Shown here piece after piece: positions 1 to 7,312 of a stretch of DNA of 28,897 bases. The notes beneath the pieces were generated by a model that searched no databases, had not been told where the DNA came from, and saw only the letters and a list, made by a program, of their open reading frames with translations. How positions within the stretch are numbered: position 1 is the first letter of the stretch; the number at the start of each line of letters is the position of its first letter. The DNA comes from Collinsella sp. Lineage in GTDB: Bacteria; Actinomycetota; Coriobacteriia; Coriobacteriales; Coriobacteriaceae. The stretch covers positions 1-28,897 of the forward strand of contig DXLV01000025.1 of NCBI GenBank assembly GCA_019414545.1, written 5' to 3'. Made by a program: the position numbers and the translations under genes.

Positions 1-2451
1 GGTGAGGACTCGCCGCTCAACGTGCGCTCTGTTGCGGGCGGCGCCTTGGTCTTTATCGCCGTCGTCTCCATTCTTTCGCTGATGGTGCCGGGCACGAGCG
101 ATTCGTGCGACCTTATGTTTACGCCGCAGAACCTTTCCGTGTCGGGCGGCTACATTGGCGCCTTTATCGCAAGTGCCTTGCAAAACGCCCTGGGTAAACC
201 TATCGCCATGGTTGTCTTGCTGGGGCTTGTCGTCGTTGGTTTGGTCATTATCGGCTTTTCGGTGGGTGGCGTTTTGCGCTCCGCACGCGATCGCGCTGCC
301 GATTTTGCCGAGCGTCGACGTGCCGATGTCAATGCGAGCCCGTGGGGCGATGAAGAGGCCCTGTCTGTTCCCGGCGTCGCTCGTCCGCACCTGAGCATTC
401 TGCGCCAGAAGGGGACTGACGCCGCGGTGACCACGGTCATGGGTGGCGATGTCGACCCGGTTTTGGATGACGACGAGGACGATGACCCATTTGTCGACGT
501 ATCCGAGTCGGTTGAAGCCGAGCGCGCCAAGACCACGCTGCTGCCGCGCCGCCATGCCAAGAAGGGCAAGGCTGCGCCCAAGCTCAACACAAGCGAGCCC
601 GACCCGTCTTGGTCCGATAGCGAGATTGAGCTCACCGAGGGTGACGACGAGGACGACGAGGCTCCGCTCGAGACCGCCAAGACAACCTTGCTGCCGCGTC
701 GCCACGCCAAGCGCGGGCAGGTCACTGGACAGCTTTCGATGGAGGACGATCCGGACAAGGTTGACGAGTCCGAGCCGCCGTTTGCCGTGAACCCTGTTTC
801 GGCCGCACCTCAGATTCCCGACTTCTTAAAGCATCCCAAGGTTGCCGATGCGCCTGCCACGAGTGCTGTCGAATCGGCTGCGGCTCGTGATGGGGGAGCG
901 GACGGCGGCGCCGCAGATAACAAGGGCGAAGAAGAGGACGGCCTCAAGCTTCCGCCGCTCGAAATCCTACATGCCAACCCGCAGTCGGCTTCTGCCGCGT
1001 CTTCGGATAAAGAGCTGGAGCAGACCGCTGAGTCACTGCAATCCACCTTGCTTGAGTTTGGCCGCAGTGCCCGCGTGGTCGGCTGGATCGCCGGCCCCAC
1101 GGTGACGACCTTTAAGCTGCAACCTGGCGAGGGCGAGCGCGTGAGCAAGATTTCGAGCCTCGAGGACGATATTGCGCTTTCGCTCGCCGCCCAGTCGGTT
1201 CGTATCTTTGCCCCGATCCCCGGCACCTCGCTCGTGGGCATCGAGATTCCCAACCGCAAGCGCCAGAACGTCAATCTGGGCGACGTGCTGCCCTATGTGA
1301 AGGGCGGTCCGCTCGAGCTTGCCATCGGCCGCGACGCCGAGGGCACGCCGGTCGTCGCCGACCTCGCCAAGATGCCTCACCTGTTGATCGCCGGTACGAC
1401 CGGTTCTGGTAAGTCGGTGATGATCAATTCCATCATCACGACCTTGCTCATGCGCGCCCTTCCCGAGGACGTTCGCCTGATCATGGTCGACCCCAAGCGC
1501 GTCGAGCTTGCGGGCTATAACGGTCTGCCGCATCTCTATGTGCCCGTGGTGACCGAGCCCAAGCAGGCCGCGAGCGCCCTGCAGTGGGCCGTGTCCGAAA
1601 TGGAGCGCCGCCTGAAGGTATTCGAACGCCTCAACGTCCGTAAGATTTCGACCTATAACGAAAAGCAGGCCGCCGGCGAGTTTGAGCATTACGACAACCC
1701 GCCGCAAAAGATGCCCTACCTGGTCATTATCATTGACGAGCTCTCTGACCTGATGATGGTCGCCGGTAAGGATGTCGAGGCCTCGATCGTGCGTATTGCA
1801 CAGCTGGGCCGTGCCGCCGGTATTCACCTTATCGTTGCCACGCAGCGCCCCAGCTCCAACGTGGTGACGGGCCTTATCAAGGCCAACATCACCAACCGCA
1901 TCGCCTTTAACGTCGCCACGGGCATCGACTCGCGCGTCATCATCGACCAGATGGGTGCCGAGAAGCTCACCGGTTTGGGCGACATGCTGTTCTCCAAGGT
2001 CGACTGGGGCAAGCCCCGCCGTATCCAGGGCTGCTTTGTCTCGGACGACGAAATCAACGAGATTGTCGAGTTCGTCAAGTCGCAGAGCGAGCCCGACTAC
2101 CACGAGGAGATTCTGTCCGCCGTGGCGCCCGCTTCCATGTCCATGGCTGGTGGCGGCGGCATTGTCCGCACCGGAGTCGCCGAGCCGCAAGACGATGATC
2201 CGCTCATTTGGGAAGCCGCCCATATTGTGGTGGAATCGCAGCTGGGCTCCACATCTGGCCTGCAACGCCGCCTGAAGGTTGGCTATGCGCGTGCCGGGCG
2301 TATTATGGACATGCTGGAAGAAAAGGGTGTCGTCGGCCCGCCCGACGGTTCCAAGCCGCGCGAGGTCCTGTTGGACGAGGAGGGGCTTGCCGCGCTGGAA
2401 TCTGTCGACGCCGAGATGGCACGTGAAGATCGTGAGTTTGGAGGATTCTGA
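1..2451 (+). CDS. ftsK: DNA translocase FtsK/SpoIIIE family, 5'-truncated by the window
   Basis: This is a hexameric ATP-driven DNA pump that acts at the division septum to clear and resolve chromosome termini. The frame is open to base 1, so the true start lies upstream and the GTG at 22 is only an internal codon. Two hydrophobic segments near the visible N-terminus (about nt 22-85 and 200-280) are the last membrane helices of the anchor. A long acidic linker follows (about nt 330-960) and contains a duplicated basic motif. The motor domain shows Walker A GTTGSGKS (Lys codon 1411-1413) and Walker B LVIIIDEL near 1720-1747. The C-terminal part after about 2190 is the winged-helix gamma domain that reads polar DNA motifs. 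The stop codon shares one base with the start of the next gene, so the two are probably translationally coupled. Family assignment is firm. Confidence 0.97.
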   Translation, partial: GEDSPLNVRSVAGGALVFIAVVSILSLMVPGTSDSCDLMFTPQNLSVSGGYIGAFIASALQNALGKPIAMVVLLGLVVVGLVIIGFSVGGVLRSARDRAADFAERRRADVNASPWGDEEALSVPGVARPHLSILRQKGTDAAVTTVMGGDVDPVLDDDEDDDPFVDVSESVEAERAKTTLLPRRHAKKGKAAPKLNTSEPDPSWSDSEIELTEGDDEDDEAPLETAKTTLLPRRHAKRGQVTGQLSMEDDPDKVDESEPPFAVNPVSAAPQIPDFLKHPKVADAPATSAVESAAARDGGADGGAADNKGEEEDGLKLPPLEILHANPQSASAASSDKELEQTAESLQSTLLEFGRSARVVGWIAGPTVTTFKLQPGEGERVSKISSLEDDIALSLAAQSVRIFAPIPGTSLVGIEIPNRKRQNVNLGDVLPYVKGGPLELAIGRDAEGTPVVADLAKMPHLLIAGTTGSGKSVMINSIITTLLMRALPEDVRLIMVDPKRVELAGYNGLPHLYVPVVTEPKQAASALQWAVSEMERRLKVFERLNVRKISTYNEKQAAGEFEHYDNPPQKMPYLVIIIDELSDLMMVAGKDVEASIVRIAQLGRAAGIHLIVATQRPSSNVVTGLIKANITNRIAFNVATGIDSRVIIDQMGAEKLTGLGDMLFSKVDWGKPRRIQGCFVSDDEINEIVEFVKSQSEPDYHEEILSAVAPASMSMAGGGGIVRTGVAEPQDDDPLIWEAAHIVVESQLGSTSGLQRRLKVGYARAGRIMDMLEEKGVVGPPDGSKPREVLLDEEGLAALESVDAEMAREDREFGGF
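526..720 (+). repeat. Duplicated basic peptide motif in the FtsK linker
   Basis: Nucleotides 526-570 and 676-720 each encode a 15-residue segment beginning AKTTLLPRRHAK. Thirteen of 15 residues are identical, while several synonymous codon positions differ. The two copies are separated by an acidic Asp/Glu-rich stretch. The protein-level repeat is seen directly; any binding role is inference. Confidence 0.8.
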
Positions 2452-3962
2452 TGGCTGCACGCTTTGGTGACATGCTGCTCGAGCAGCGTCGCCGAATGGG
2501 CCTTTCCATTCAGCAGGTCGCCAACACCATCAAAATCAGGCCGCAGATCATCGAGTTTTTCGAGACCGGTAACTTTGCTTCGATGCCGCCGCGCGGCTAT
2601 GCGCAGGGCATGATTTCGAGCTATGCTCGTTTTTTGGGCCTCAATCCGCGCGAGGTCGTCAATGCCTACTTTGACGAACTGATGGCATACGAACGCGAGA
2701 CGTCGCAGCAGGGCGGTCGTTTCCAGGACGCCGCCGGCTACGTCAATTCGCGTTCCTCTGTCGATAACGGGCGCTTCCTGATGGTTCAGGGCGGTCGTTC
2801 GACTCGCTATGGACAGCGTCCTCAGCAGGCCGGTTATATTACCGAGACGGGTTCGGGCGAGGAGATTCGCTCGCAGCGTGACCGGTTCCGCAGTACGCCG
2901 ATGCCCGAGGACCGTGCGCTTCCCGCTGCCCGCGGCGTGGCGCGTGACCCTCGTGCCGGCTACGGCGACGGCGGCTATTCCGATCGCGGTCACCGTGGTA
3001 TCTCCACCGGACGCTCTCGCAGTGGCTATGCGGACGCCGATACCACGCAGGTGACGCCGCGTCTTCGCTCTCAACCACAGCCGTATGGCCAGCGCTCTTC
3101 GGCTCCGCGTGCGGGCCAGCGTGGCTATCAAGGCCGCGGTGAACTTGCGCCCCGCTCGGGTCAGCGCAGCCTTCAGGGCCAGGGTGGCTATCGCGGCCGT
3201 TCCGATAGCAATCGTGGCCGTATGCCTCAGGGAGGCGGCCGCAGCAGTTTCAGTCGTGGACGCGGCGGTTCCCGTGCTCCTCAAAACAACGGGCTCGATC
3301 CGCGTATCGTCTACGCCGGTATCGGTGCCGTGGCGTTGCTGCTGATCGTGCTCATCGTGGTACTTCTGCGCGGCTGCGCATCTTCGACGCCCGAGACCAC
3401 GCCCGAGACGCCCGCTGTTACCAAGACGACGACCAAGAAGTCTTCTAAGAAGACCGAAACGGTCGACGAGGACGAAAACACCGATGAGCCGACTGACGAG
3501 TCGACTGATTCGGACGCCGCCAAGACGACGGCCAAGAAGGAAGAGAACGAGGTCACAAAGGTTAAGGTCTCCGTTGCCAAGGGAAAGACCGCGTGGATTG
3601 AGGTCAAGGTCGACGGAAAGTCGGTCTATGGCGCTCAGGCGACTGGCCCCTTTGAGCAGGAGTACACGCCCGAGTCCTCGATCGAGATCACCACGTCTAA
3701 GCCTTCCGATGTCACCGTTACCAAGAACGGCGAAAAGGTCCGTTACGATACCAAGACCTCGGGCGTGGCGCGCGTGACGATCACCGTTCCCAAGAAGGAG
3801 ACGACTGATTCCGAGAATGGTGAAAGTTCTGATGGTGCCGACACCACCGATGGTACCGACACCACCGACGGCACCGATGCCCAGTCCACGGATGGCGCCG
3901 ATACCGCAACTGACGGCCAGACGCCCACCGATTCTACCGACTATTCGTACGATAGCTACTAA
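2451..3962 (+). CDS. rodZ: RodZ-like helix-turn-helix membrane protein
   Basis: This is probably the morphogenesis scaffold RodZ, which links cytoskeletal or elongation machinery to the cell wall. Residues 1-75 form a Cro/HTH_25-type domain (LEQRRRMGLSIQQVANTIK) with the RGYAQGMISSYARFLGL stretch typical of RodZ. Residues about 100-285 are a low-complexity linker rich in Arg, Gly, Gln and Tyr. A single membrane helix lies at about 286-308. A DUF4115-like beta domain follows (about 365-450), and the tail is a Thr/Asp/Gly-rich repeat ending in YSYDSY. At 503 aa it is longer than typical RodZ (about 300 aa) because of the linker and tail. The start overlaps the ftsK stop by one base. In Firmicutes and actinobacteria a RodZ homologue is often found between ftsK and pgsA, which supports the name. 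The linker is unusual. Confidence 0.85.
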   Translation: MAARFGDMLLEQRRRMGLSIQQVANTIKIRPQIIEFFETGNFASMPPRGYAQGMISSYARFLGLNPREVVNAYFDELMAYERETSQQGGRFQDAAGYVNSRSSVDNGRFLMVQGGRSTRYGQRPQQAGYITETGSGEEIRSQRDRFRSTPMPEDRALPAARGVARDPRAGYGDGGYSDRGHRGISTGRSRSGYADADTTQVTPRLRSQPQPYGQRSSAPRAGQRGYQGRGELAPRSGQRSLQGQGGYRGRSDSNRGRMPQGGGRSSFSRGRGGSRAPQNNGLDPRIVYAGIGAVALLLIVLIVVLLRGCASSTPETTPETPAVTKTTTKKSSKKTETVDEDENTDEPTDESTDSDAAKTTAKKEENEVTKVKVSVAKGKTAWIEVKVDGKSVYGAQATGPFEQEYTPESSIEITTSKPSDVTVTKNGEKVRYDTKTSGVARVTITVPKKETTDSENGESSDGADTTDGTDTTDGTDAQSTDGADTATDGQTPTDSTDYSYDSY

Positions 3963-3988
3963 GCCGCTCGTACGCGAAAGGAAACATC

Positions 3989-4486
3989 ATGGCTAAAGAT
4001 TCCAGCTTCGACGTCGTGTCCGAGGTCAACATGCAAGAGGTCGACAACGCCTTCCAGCAGACCACGCGCGAGATTTCCCAGCGCTATGACCTGAAGGATT
4101 CCGGCGCCACGATCGAGCTTTCGAAGGGCGACAAGCTCTTTACGATCAACGCCCCGGCCGACTTTGTCTCCAAGCAGATCATCGATGTCCTGAGCTCCAA
4201 GCTCATCAAGCGCGGCATCGACCTCAAGGCTGTCTCGTGGGATGCTCCGCAGGCGGCATCGGGCGGCACCGTGCGCGTGCTCGGCCATATCGTCGAGGGT
4301 ATCGACCAGGCGACCGCCAAGAAGATCAATAAGGACATCAAGGACCAAAAGCTCAAGGTCAAGGTGACCATCGAGGCCGAGAAGCTGCGTGTTTCCTCTG
4401 CTTCGAAGGACGCGTTGCAGACCGTTATCCAGTTCCTGCGCGACCGGGACTACGGCCAGCCGCTGCAGTTCACCAACTACCGCTAA
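3989..4486 (+). CDS. yajQ: YajQ family nucleotide-binding protein (DUF520)
   Basis: This 165-residue cytoplasmic protein matches the full length of the YajQ/DUF520 family (about 160 aa). It begins with the family signature SSFDVVSEVNMQEVDNA, includes the ISQRYDLK stretch, and ends with RDRDYGQPLQFTNYR, all highly conserved. The fold is two ferredoxin-like domains. Family members bind RNA or nucleotides, and the Xanthomonas homologue is a cyclic-di-GMP effector. Its role in this organism is unknown. A good ribosome binding site, GAAAGGA, precedes the ATG. It sits between rodZ and rimO in a forward cluster with short gaps and is probably co-transcribed. Identification is firm; function is open. 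Confidence 0.95.
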   Translation: MAKDSSFDVVSEVNMQEVDNAFQQTTREISQRYDLKDSGATIELSKGDKLFTINAPADFVSKQIIDVLSSKLIKRGIDLKAVSWDAPQAASGGTVRVLGHIVEGIDQATAKKINKDIKDQKLKVKVTIEAEKLRVSSASKDALQTVIQFLRDRDYGQPLQFTNYR

Positions 4487-4513
4487 TATCATTCGAAAGG
4501 ACTGCTCTCCAAC

Positions 4514-5863
4514 ATGGATACACCGTTGGGCTCCGTGCTCTACATCACCCTCGGGTGCGCTAAGAACGAGGTTGACACCGACCGCATGCGTTCTCTTTTG
4601 ACCGCCGCGGGCTACGAGGAGGCATTCGACCCACAGGATGCCGATATCGCCATCGTCAATACATGCTCGTTCCTCGCCTCCGCAACGTCCGAGAGCATCG
4701 AGACCACGCTCGAGCTCGCCAACGAGGTTCAGGACGGCGTTCGTTCTTGTCCCATCGTCATGTGCGGCTGTGTGCCGTCGCGCTATGGCGACGACCTGCC
4801 TGACGAGCTGCCCGAGGTCGCTGCCTTTGTGAAGGCCGACGAGGAGGACGGCATCGTGGCGGTCATCGATGGCGTGCTGGGTGTCGAGCGTGAGATCGCT
4901 GCCTATATTCCGCAAGTCAAGCGCACTGTCGAGGGCGCCGTTGCTTACGTCAAGATTTCCGATGGCTGCAACCGCTTCTGTAGCTTCTGCATGATCCCGT
5001 ATATCCGCGGTCGTTATCACTCGCGCAATGCCGAGAGCATTATCTCCGAGGTGCGCGACTTGGTTGCCGGCGGTGTGCGAGAGATCGTGCTGATCGGCCA
5101 GGACACGGGTATTTGGGGCACCGACTTTGCTGACGAGGATGTCGCCGAGGGCTCGCCGCGCAATCTGGCGCAGCTGCTGCATGCCGTCGCCGAGGCCGTG
5201 CGTCCGCAGAACGTCTGGGTCCGCGTGCTCTATCTGCAGCCCGAGGGCATGACCGACGAGCTTATCGATACGATTCGCGATACGCCCGAGGTGCTGCCCT
5301 ATATCGATATCCCCGTGCAGCACTGCGACGCGCGCATCCTCAAGTCTATGCGCCGTTCTGGTTCGCGCCAGGAGCTCGAGGACCTGTTCCGCGATCTGCG
5401 TGAGCGCATCCCCGGCATCGTGATCCGTTCCACGGCCATGGTCGGCTTCCCGACCGAGACCGACGACGAGTTCCGCGACCTTATCGACTTTATGGACACC
5501 GTCGGCTTCGACTACACGAGCGTCTTTGCCTACTCGCAGGAGGAGGGCAGCCTGGCCGCCAAGATGGAGGGCCAGGTCGACGAAGAGGTCAAGCTTGAGC
5601 GCGCCCAGGAGGCCATGGACCTGGCCGAGTCGCTCGGTTTTGCTGCAACTGCCGCACATGTGGGCGAGCGCGCCCAGGTGATTGTCGACGGTATCGAAGA
5701 GACCGAGGACGGCGCCGAGCTGATCGGACATGCCTGGTTCCAGGCGCCTGATTCCGATGGCGCGGTGCATCTGGATGCCAGCGAGGCATCTGTGGGCGAT
5801 ATTCTGACGGTCGAGTTTACCGATAGCTTCTGCTATGAGCTTATCGGCCATGTTGTGGAGTAG
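4514..5863 (+). CDS. rimO: Ribosomal protein uS12 methylthiotransferase RimO
   Basis: RimO is a radical-SAM enzyme that inserts a methylthio group on the beta carbon of a conserved Asp of ribosomal protein S12. The N-terminal UPF0004 domain begins YITLGCAKNEVDTDRMRSLL, and the KNEVD form distinguishes RimO from MiaB. Its cluster-binding cysteines include TLGC, NTC and CGC. The radical-SAM motif is CNRFCSFC at about residues 154-161, and a C-terminal TRAM domain covers roughly the last 70 residues. The length of 449 aa is normal. The purine-rich GAAAGGA at 4495-4501 lies about 12 nt from the ATG, a long spacing, but the start fits the family alignment. The stop codon is embedded in the ribosome binding site of pgsA. 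The window also holds the paralogue miaB. Confidence 0.96.
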   Translation: MDTPLGSVLYITLGCAKNEVDTDRMRSLLTAAGYEEAFDPQDADIAIVNTCSFLASATSESIETTLELANEVQDGVRSCPIVMCGCVPSRYGDDLPDELPEVAAFVKADEEDGIVAVIDGVLGVEREIAAYIPQVKRTVEGAVAYVKISDGCNRFCSFCMIPYIRGRYHSRNAESIISEVRDLVAGGVREIVLIGQDTGIWGTDFADEDVAEGSPRNLAQLLHAVAEAVRPQNVWVRVLYLQPEGMTDELIDTIRDTPEVLPYIDIPVQHCDARILKSMRRSGSRQELEDLFRDLRERIPGIVIRSTAMVGFPTETDDEFRDLIDFMDTVGFDYTSVFAYSQEEGSLAAKMEGQVDEEVKLERAQEAMDLAESLGFAATAAHVGERAQVIVDGIEETEDGAELIGHAWFQAPDSDGAVHLDASEASVGDILTVEFTDSFCYELIGHVVE

Positions 5864-5872
5864 GAGAGCGTC

Positions 5873-6511
5873 GTGGCAAACGAGAGCAATAAGGAACTGA
5901 CGAGTGTTTGGACGCCCGCCAACATCGTGACGTGCGTTCGCATCGTCTTTATTCCGGTGTTCATGATCGTGTCGGCGCTTTCTCACACGAGTGTTGCCGG
6001 TACAGATTGGAGCACCTTCGACGGCCCGCTCGCCGCCGCTGCCTTCGTTCTGTACGTCATCCTGTCGTGCACCGATAAGGTTGACGGCTACCTGGCGCGC
6101 TCGCGCAACGAGATTACCGACTTCGGTAAATTCTTGGACCCCATCGCCGACAAGCTACTCGTGTTCTCGGCCTTGCTGCTGTTCTTGGACTTTGGCGCCG
6201 TGTCGGTTTGGTCCGTGTTCATCATCTTGTTCCGCGAGCTGTTGGTAAGCGCCCTGCGCATGGTTGCGAGTGCCGCCGGCGTGGTCGTTGCCGCCGATAA
6301 GCTTGGCAAGTACAAGACGGCGACCACGATGGTCTCCATCTGCGGTTACCTGTGTGTCTTTGCGATGGCCGGCTTGCACCTTGGCCCGCTGGCGCTGACG
6401 CTCGGCATCTACTCGGTGTCGCGCTTCCTGTACGCCGTTGCCGTTGTCCTGACCGTTATCTCGGGCGTCCAGTACTTCTGGAACTGCCGCAAGATCGTCT
6501 TTTCGGTCTAG
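5873..6511 (+). CDS. pgsA: CDP-diacylglycerol-glycerol-3-phosphate 3-phosphatidyltransferase
   Basis: This integral membrane enzyme makes phosphatidylglycerophosphate, the committed step to phosphatidylglycerol and cardiolipin. The CDP-alcohol phosphotransferase signature is complete: DKVDGYLAR, then eight residues, then GKFLDPIAD. It supplies the metal-binding aspartates and catalytic Asp. About five to six hydrophobic helices surround it. The length of 212 aa is slightly above the typical 180-200. Translation starts at GTG, with TAGGAGAG overlapping the rimO stop as ribosome binding site. Its place between rimO and cinA-recA is the classical pgsA-cinA-recA order of Gram-positive bacteria. 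A second, divergent family member lies at 26794-27498; this copy is the better candidate for the housekeeping enzyme. Confidence 0.93.
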   Translation: MANESNKELTSVWTPANIVTCVRIVFIPVFMIVSALSHTSVAGTDWSTFDGPLAAAAFVLYVILSCTDKVDGYLARSRNEITDFGKFLDPIADKLLVFSALLLFLDFGAVSVWSVFIILFRELLVSALRMVASAAGVVVAADKLGKYKTATTMVSICGYLCVFAMAGLHLGPLALTLGIYSVSRFLYAVAVVLTVISGVQYFWNCRKIVFSV

Positions 6512-6523
6512 GTCCTGGTGGGT

Positions 6524-7054
6524 ATGACGGACTCTTTTGAGCAGATTTCCGCACATAACGAGGAGCTGGCGCGCGATATTGTCGAGCGCGCGAGCGCTCG
6601 GGGCGTGACGGTTTCGACGGCTGAGTCGCTGACAGCAGGTATGATCTCCTCGACGATTGCCGATATCCCGGGCGCCTCGGCGGTGCTGCGTGGCGGTGCG
6701 GTGACCTACTGCGATGAGATAAAGCATCGCGTTTTGGGTGTTGAGCAGGAGACGCTCGACCGCTATACCGCGGTGTCGCATCAGACCGCGCGCGAGATGG
6801 CGGCGGGTTCGCTGGAGCTGTATCAGAGCGATATTGCTGTGAGCGCAACGGGTTATGCCGGCCCCGGCGGCGGCACTGAGGACGATCCGGCTGGCACTTT
6901 CTATATTGGCTGGGCGTATCGCGCGGCTGATTGGGAAGTGCCGGTCGTGGACTCTGTGCGCTGCCACTATGAGGGCGACCGTTCGTGTGTTCGTGCCCAT
7001 GCGGTCGCGGAGGCATTGGGACGCATTGCCCTTGTGCTCAACTCTATGGAATAG
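6524..7054 (+). CDS. cinA: CinA C-terminal domain protein, nicotinamide-nucleotide amidohydrolase
   Basis: This is a stand-alone CinA C-terminal (PncC) domain. Enzymes of this family deamidate nicotinamide mononucleotide to nicotinate mononucleotide in pyridine nucleotide salvage. The motifs TAESLTAGMISSTIADIPGAS, GGAVTYCDEIK and SATGYAGPGGG are clear. Full-length CinA has an additional N-terminal MoaB-like domain of about 250 aa, which is absent here, so the protein resembles PncC/YgaD. Either ATG 6524 or the in-frame GTG at 6518 could be the start. Neither has a strong ribosome binding site, and I prefer the ATG. The gene follows pgsA with a short gap and precedes recA, a conserved order. 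A hairpin terminator candidate follows immediately. Confidence 0.92.
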   Translation: MTDSFEQISAHNEELARDIVERASARGVTVSTAESLTAGMISSTIADIPGASAVLRGGAVTYCDEIKHRVLGVEQETLDRYTAVSHQTAREMAAGSLELYQSDIAVSATGYAGPGGGTEDDPAGTFYIGWAYRAADWEVPVVDSVRCHYEGDRSCVRAHAVAEALGRIALVLNSME

Positions 7055-7061
7055 ACGTGTT

Positions 7062-7085
7062 TTAAGGGGCCTTAGGGCCCCTTAA
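7062..7085 (+). terminator. Hairpin downstream of cinA
   Basis: A perfect 10-bp inverted repeat (TTAAGGGGCC / GGCCCCTTAA) with a 4-nt loop starts 7 bases after the cinA stop. The arm ends in TTAA and only a weak T-rich tail follows. It probably ends the ftsK-cinA transcript, although a canonical U-run is missing. Confidence 0.7.
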
Positions 7086-7170
7086 TTGTGGAGATAGGGA
7101 CCTCTGACACATTCAGCGTTTTTTGCTGGTCATAGGTTTATTCTCGCCTTTCTTGTTCTTATTTGCCCCT

Positions 7171-7225
7171 TTGTGGTCAAGCATTTGGTCAGTGTTTGGT
7201 CGGCGTTTGGTTGGGTTTTGGAAAG
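7171..7225 (+). repeat. Five 11-bp phased repeats upstream of the recA promoter
   Basis: Five consecutive 11-nt units at 7171, 7182, 7193, 7204 and 7215 share a core resembling TGTTTGGTCGG. The three central units are closest: CATTTGGTCAG, TGTTTGGTCGG and CGTTTGGTTGG. The array ends about 28 bp before the recA -35 hexamer. The period is about one helical turn, so the cores face the same side of the DNA. Confidence 0.6.
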
Positions 7226-7253
7226 ACTGCCTGCATATGATTGGCCTGAACGG

Positions 7254-7282
7254 TTGACCACGAACAGCCGTTCGTTTATTAT
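7254..7282 (+). promoter_or_regulatory. recA promoter with LexA (SOS) box in the spacer
   Basis: A -35 TTGACC at 7254-7259 and a -10 TATTAT at 7277-7282 are separated by exactly 17 nt. The spacer holds CGAACAGCCGTTCG (7261-7274), a perfect match to the Gram-positive LexA box CGAACNNNNGTTCG. LexA bound here would block RNA polymerase directly. lexA itself is in this window. Confidence 0.92.
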
Positions 7283-7312
7283 CGATGCAGGTTGTTAAGA
7301 GGAGGGCTATTC

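Noticed and set aside
1033..2460. A 475-codon open frame on the - strand opposite the FtsK motor domain
   Set aside because: Antisense shadow of ftsK without domain signature or ribosome binding site.
3959..5986. A 675-codon open frame on the - strand opposite yajQ and rimO
   Set aside because: It lies antisense to two certain genes, has a compositional His/Asp/Leu-rich product without family motifs, and is a by-product of high G+C codon bias.
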